Below, in pieces: positions 5,664-6,071 of a stretch of DNA of 6,071 bases (positions within the stretch are counted from its first letter, which is position 1; each line of letters begins with the position of its first letter). The stretch comes from Candidatus Auribacterota bacterium (lineage in GTDB: Bacteria > Auribacterota > JAFGBW01 > JAFGJP01). Where the stretch lies: assembly GCA_016929035.1 (NCBI GenBank), contig JAFGJP010000167.1, positions 1 through 6,071 on the forward strand. The letters are read 5' to 3'. The translations under genes were made by a program, and so were the position numbers. The notes beneath the pieces are model-generated. The model searched no databases, was not told where the DNA came from, and worked only from the letters and a program-made list of their open reading frames with translations.

Positions 5664-5865
5664 AAGGATCATTCTTCAATACCTGAGAGAGATCCATAAA
5701 TACGACACCACGGCTTTTCTCGGCTACAGCACGCTGAAAAGAAATATCCGTGATGAAAAAGTCCTGCAGATCCTGTCAGAAATAGCTGAAGACGAGAAAA
5801 AGCATATTGAGATTCTGAACGAACTTATCAGTAAGCTTAAAGAGAGAATCCCAGAAGAAAACTAA
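5653..5865 (+). CDS. Small ferritin-like/rubrerythrin-type two-helix protein
   Basis: This is a 70-residue cytoplasmic protein with two predicted helices (about 3-31 and 34-65). The first carries D18-x-x-A21 in place of the rubrerythrin E-x-x-A. The second carries the ferritin-like ExxH motif E48-K-K-H51 in IAEDEKKHIEIL, a hallmark of diiron carboxylate helices. Ferritin-like diiron sites need two such hairpins, so this protein would have to dimerise or pair with the product of the overlapping upstream gene, to which it looks paralogous. Encapsulated ferritins are a known precedent for two-helix subunits building the site at an interface. The ATG at 5653 is chosen because GAGGGG (5637-5642) lies ten bases upstream; a TTG at 5611 in the same frame would add 14 basic residues and has less support. 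Iron storage, peroxide reduction or a purely structural role are all open. No neighbouring rubredoxin or encapsulin gene is visible. Confidence 0.65.
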   Translation: MNSERIILQYLREIHKYDTTAFLGYSTLKRNIRDEKVLQILSEIAEDEKKHIEILNELISKLKERIPEEN

Positions 5866-6071
5866 CCCGCCTTAATTATTTTATACATAAACTGTTTACT
5901 ACTAAACAATATTAACTTTCTTTATCCGCCTGCGCAGAAGACCCTGGATGTAAATACGGGGATGAATGCATCAAAGAGTCTTTTGCTTCGCGAGATTCTG
6001 TGCGGAAGGACCTCGCCCAAAGCCCGAAGGGCGAAGGCGGGTTTCAAGGTACCACGGACGCCTGTCCTGAG
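5866..6071. other. Right-edge region without a clear gene; AT-rich to GC-rich shift with hairpin segment
   Basis: The first part (to about 5925) is AT-rich and holds a weak 6-bp hairpin, TGTTTA-CTAC-TAAACA (5893-5908), with no T-run, so it is not a convincing terminator. From about 5926 the sequence becomes GC-rich. CCTCGCCC (6011-6018) can pair with GGGCGAAGG (6029-6037) with one bulge, or alternatively GCCC (6022-6025) can pair with GGGC (6029-6032). A minus-strand frame is open from the window edge to a stop at 5922-5924 (49 codons, no start inside), and a plus-strand frame is open from an ATG at 5962 to the edge. Neither shows a recognisable motif. The region looks like the edge of a dispersed palindromic intergenic repeat cut by the window end. 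Confidence 0.35.

Noticed and set aside
5893..5908. Hairpin TGTTTA-CTAC-TAAACA after the last gene as a terminator
   Set aside because: The stem is only six mostly A-T pairs and no T-run follows.
5922..6071. Minus-strand frame open from the right edge (49 codons) and plus-strand frame from ATG 5962, as partial genes
   Set aside because: No motif is recognisable, the minus frame has no start inside the window, and the two overlap on opposite strands in a hairpin-rich segment that looks like a repeat.
1..6071. CRISPR arrays, tRNA or rRNA genes, insertion sequences
   Set aside because: No regularly spaced repeats, no tRNA-like fold or rRNA motif, and no transposase catalytic motifs were found; the transposase-like HTHs belong to the response regulator.

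Overview
The window is bacterial chromosomal DNA with moderate GC in its genes and a strongly AT-rich spacer at its centre. The genes are Mfd, a tRNA-dihydrouridine synthase, a receiver-domain response regulator and two small ferritin-like proteins. Sigma-70-type promoter patterns and Shine-Dalgarno sites fit a bacterium. I cannot assign a phylum: the conserved proteins are recognisable but divergent, and no rRNA, tRNA or other lineage marker is present.

Layout: the left 4.2 kb lies on the minus strand. A tRNA-dihydrouridine synthase gene (dus, 3163-4218) is followed, after a 102-base gap with a plausible promoter of its own, by mfd (start codon at 3058-3060). The mfd frame stays open for 1020 codons to the left window edge, so only its extreme C-terminus is missing. 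A 251-base AT-rich divergent spacer (4219-4469) then separates dus from three plus-strand genes. It holds a good promoter and three consecutive palindromes in front of a response regulator (GTG start at 4482, end 5378). Next come two small overlapping genes (5427-5663 and 5653-5865), each encoding one helical hairpin of ferritin/rubrerythrin type. The last ~200 bases have no convincing gene. They shift from AT-rich to GC-rich and hold a hairpin-forming segment that looks like the edge of a dispersed intergenic repeat.

How the genes fit together: mfd (transcription-coupled repair) and dus (tRNA modification) are housekeeping genes, probably transcribed separately. The right-hand part is the unusual one. 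The response regulator carries a canonical receiver domain joined to two copies of a transposase-type helix-turn-helix and ends in an AT-hook-like basic tail. No kinase gene is visible. The two small genes downstream look like two halves of a ferritin-like four-helix bundle, and only the second keeps a full set of metal-ligand-like residues. The first of them has a promoter whose predicted start point falls on its ATG, suggesting a leaderless mRNA. Also notable is a perfect 24-bp palindrome inside the mfd coding sequence. I found no mobile element, CRISPR array, tRNA or rRNA.
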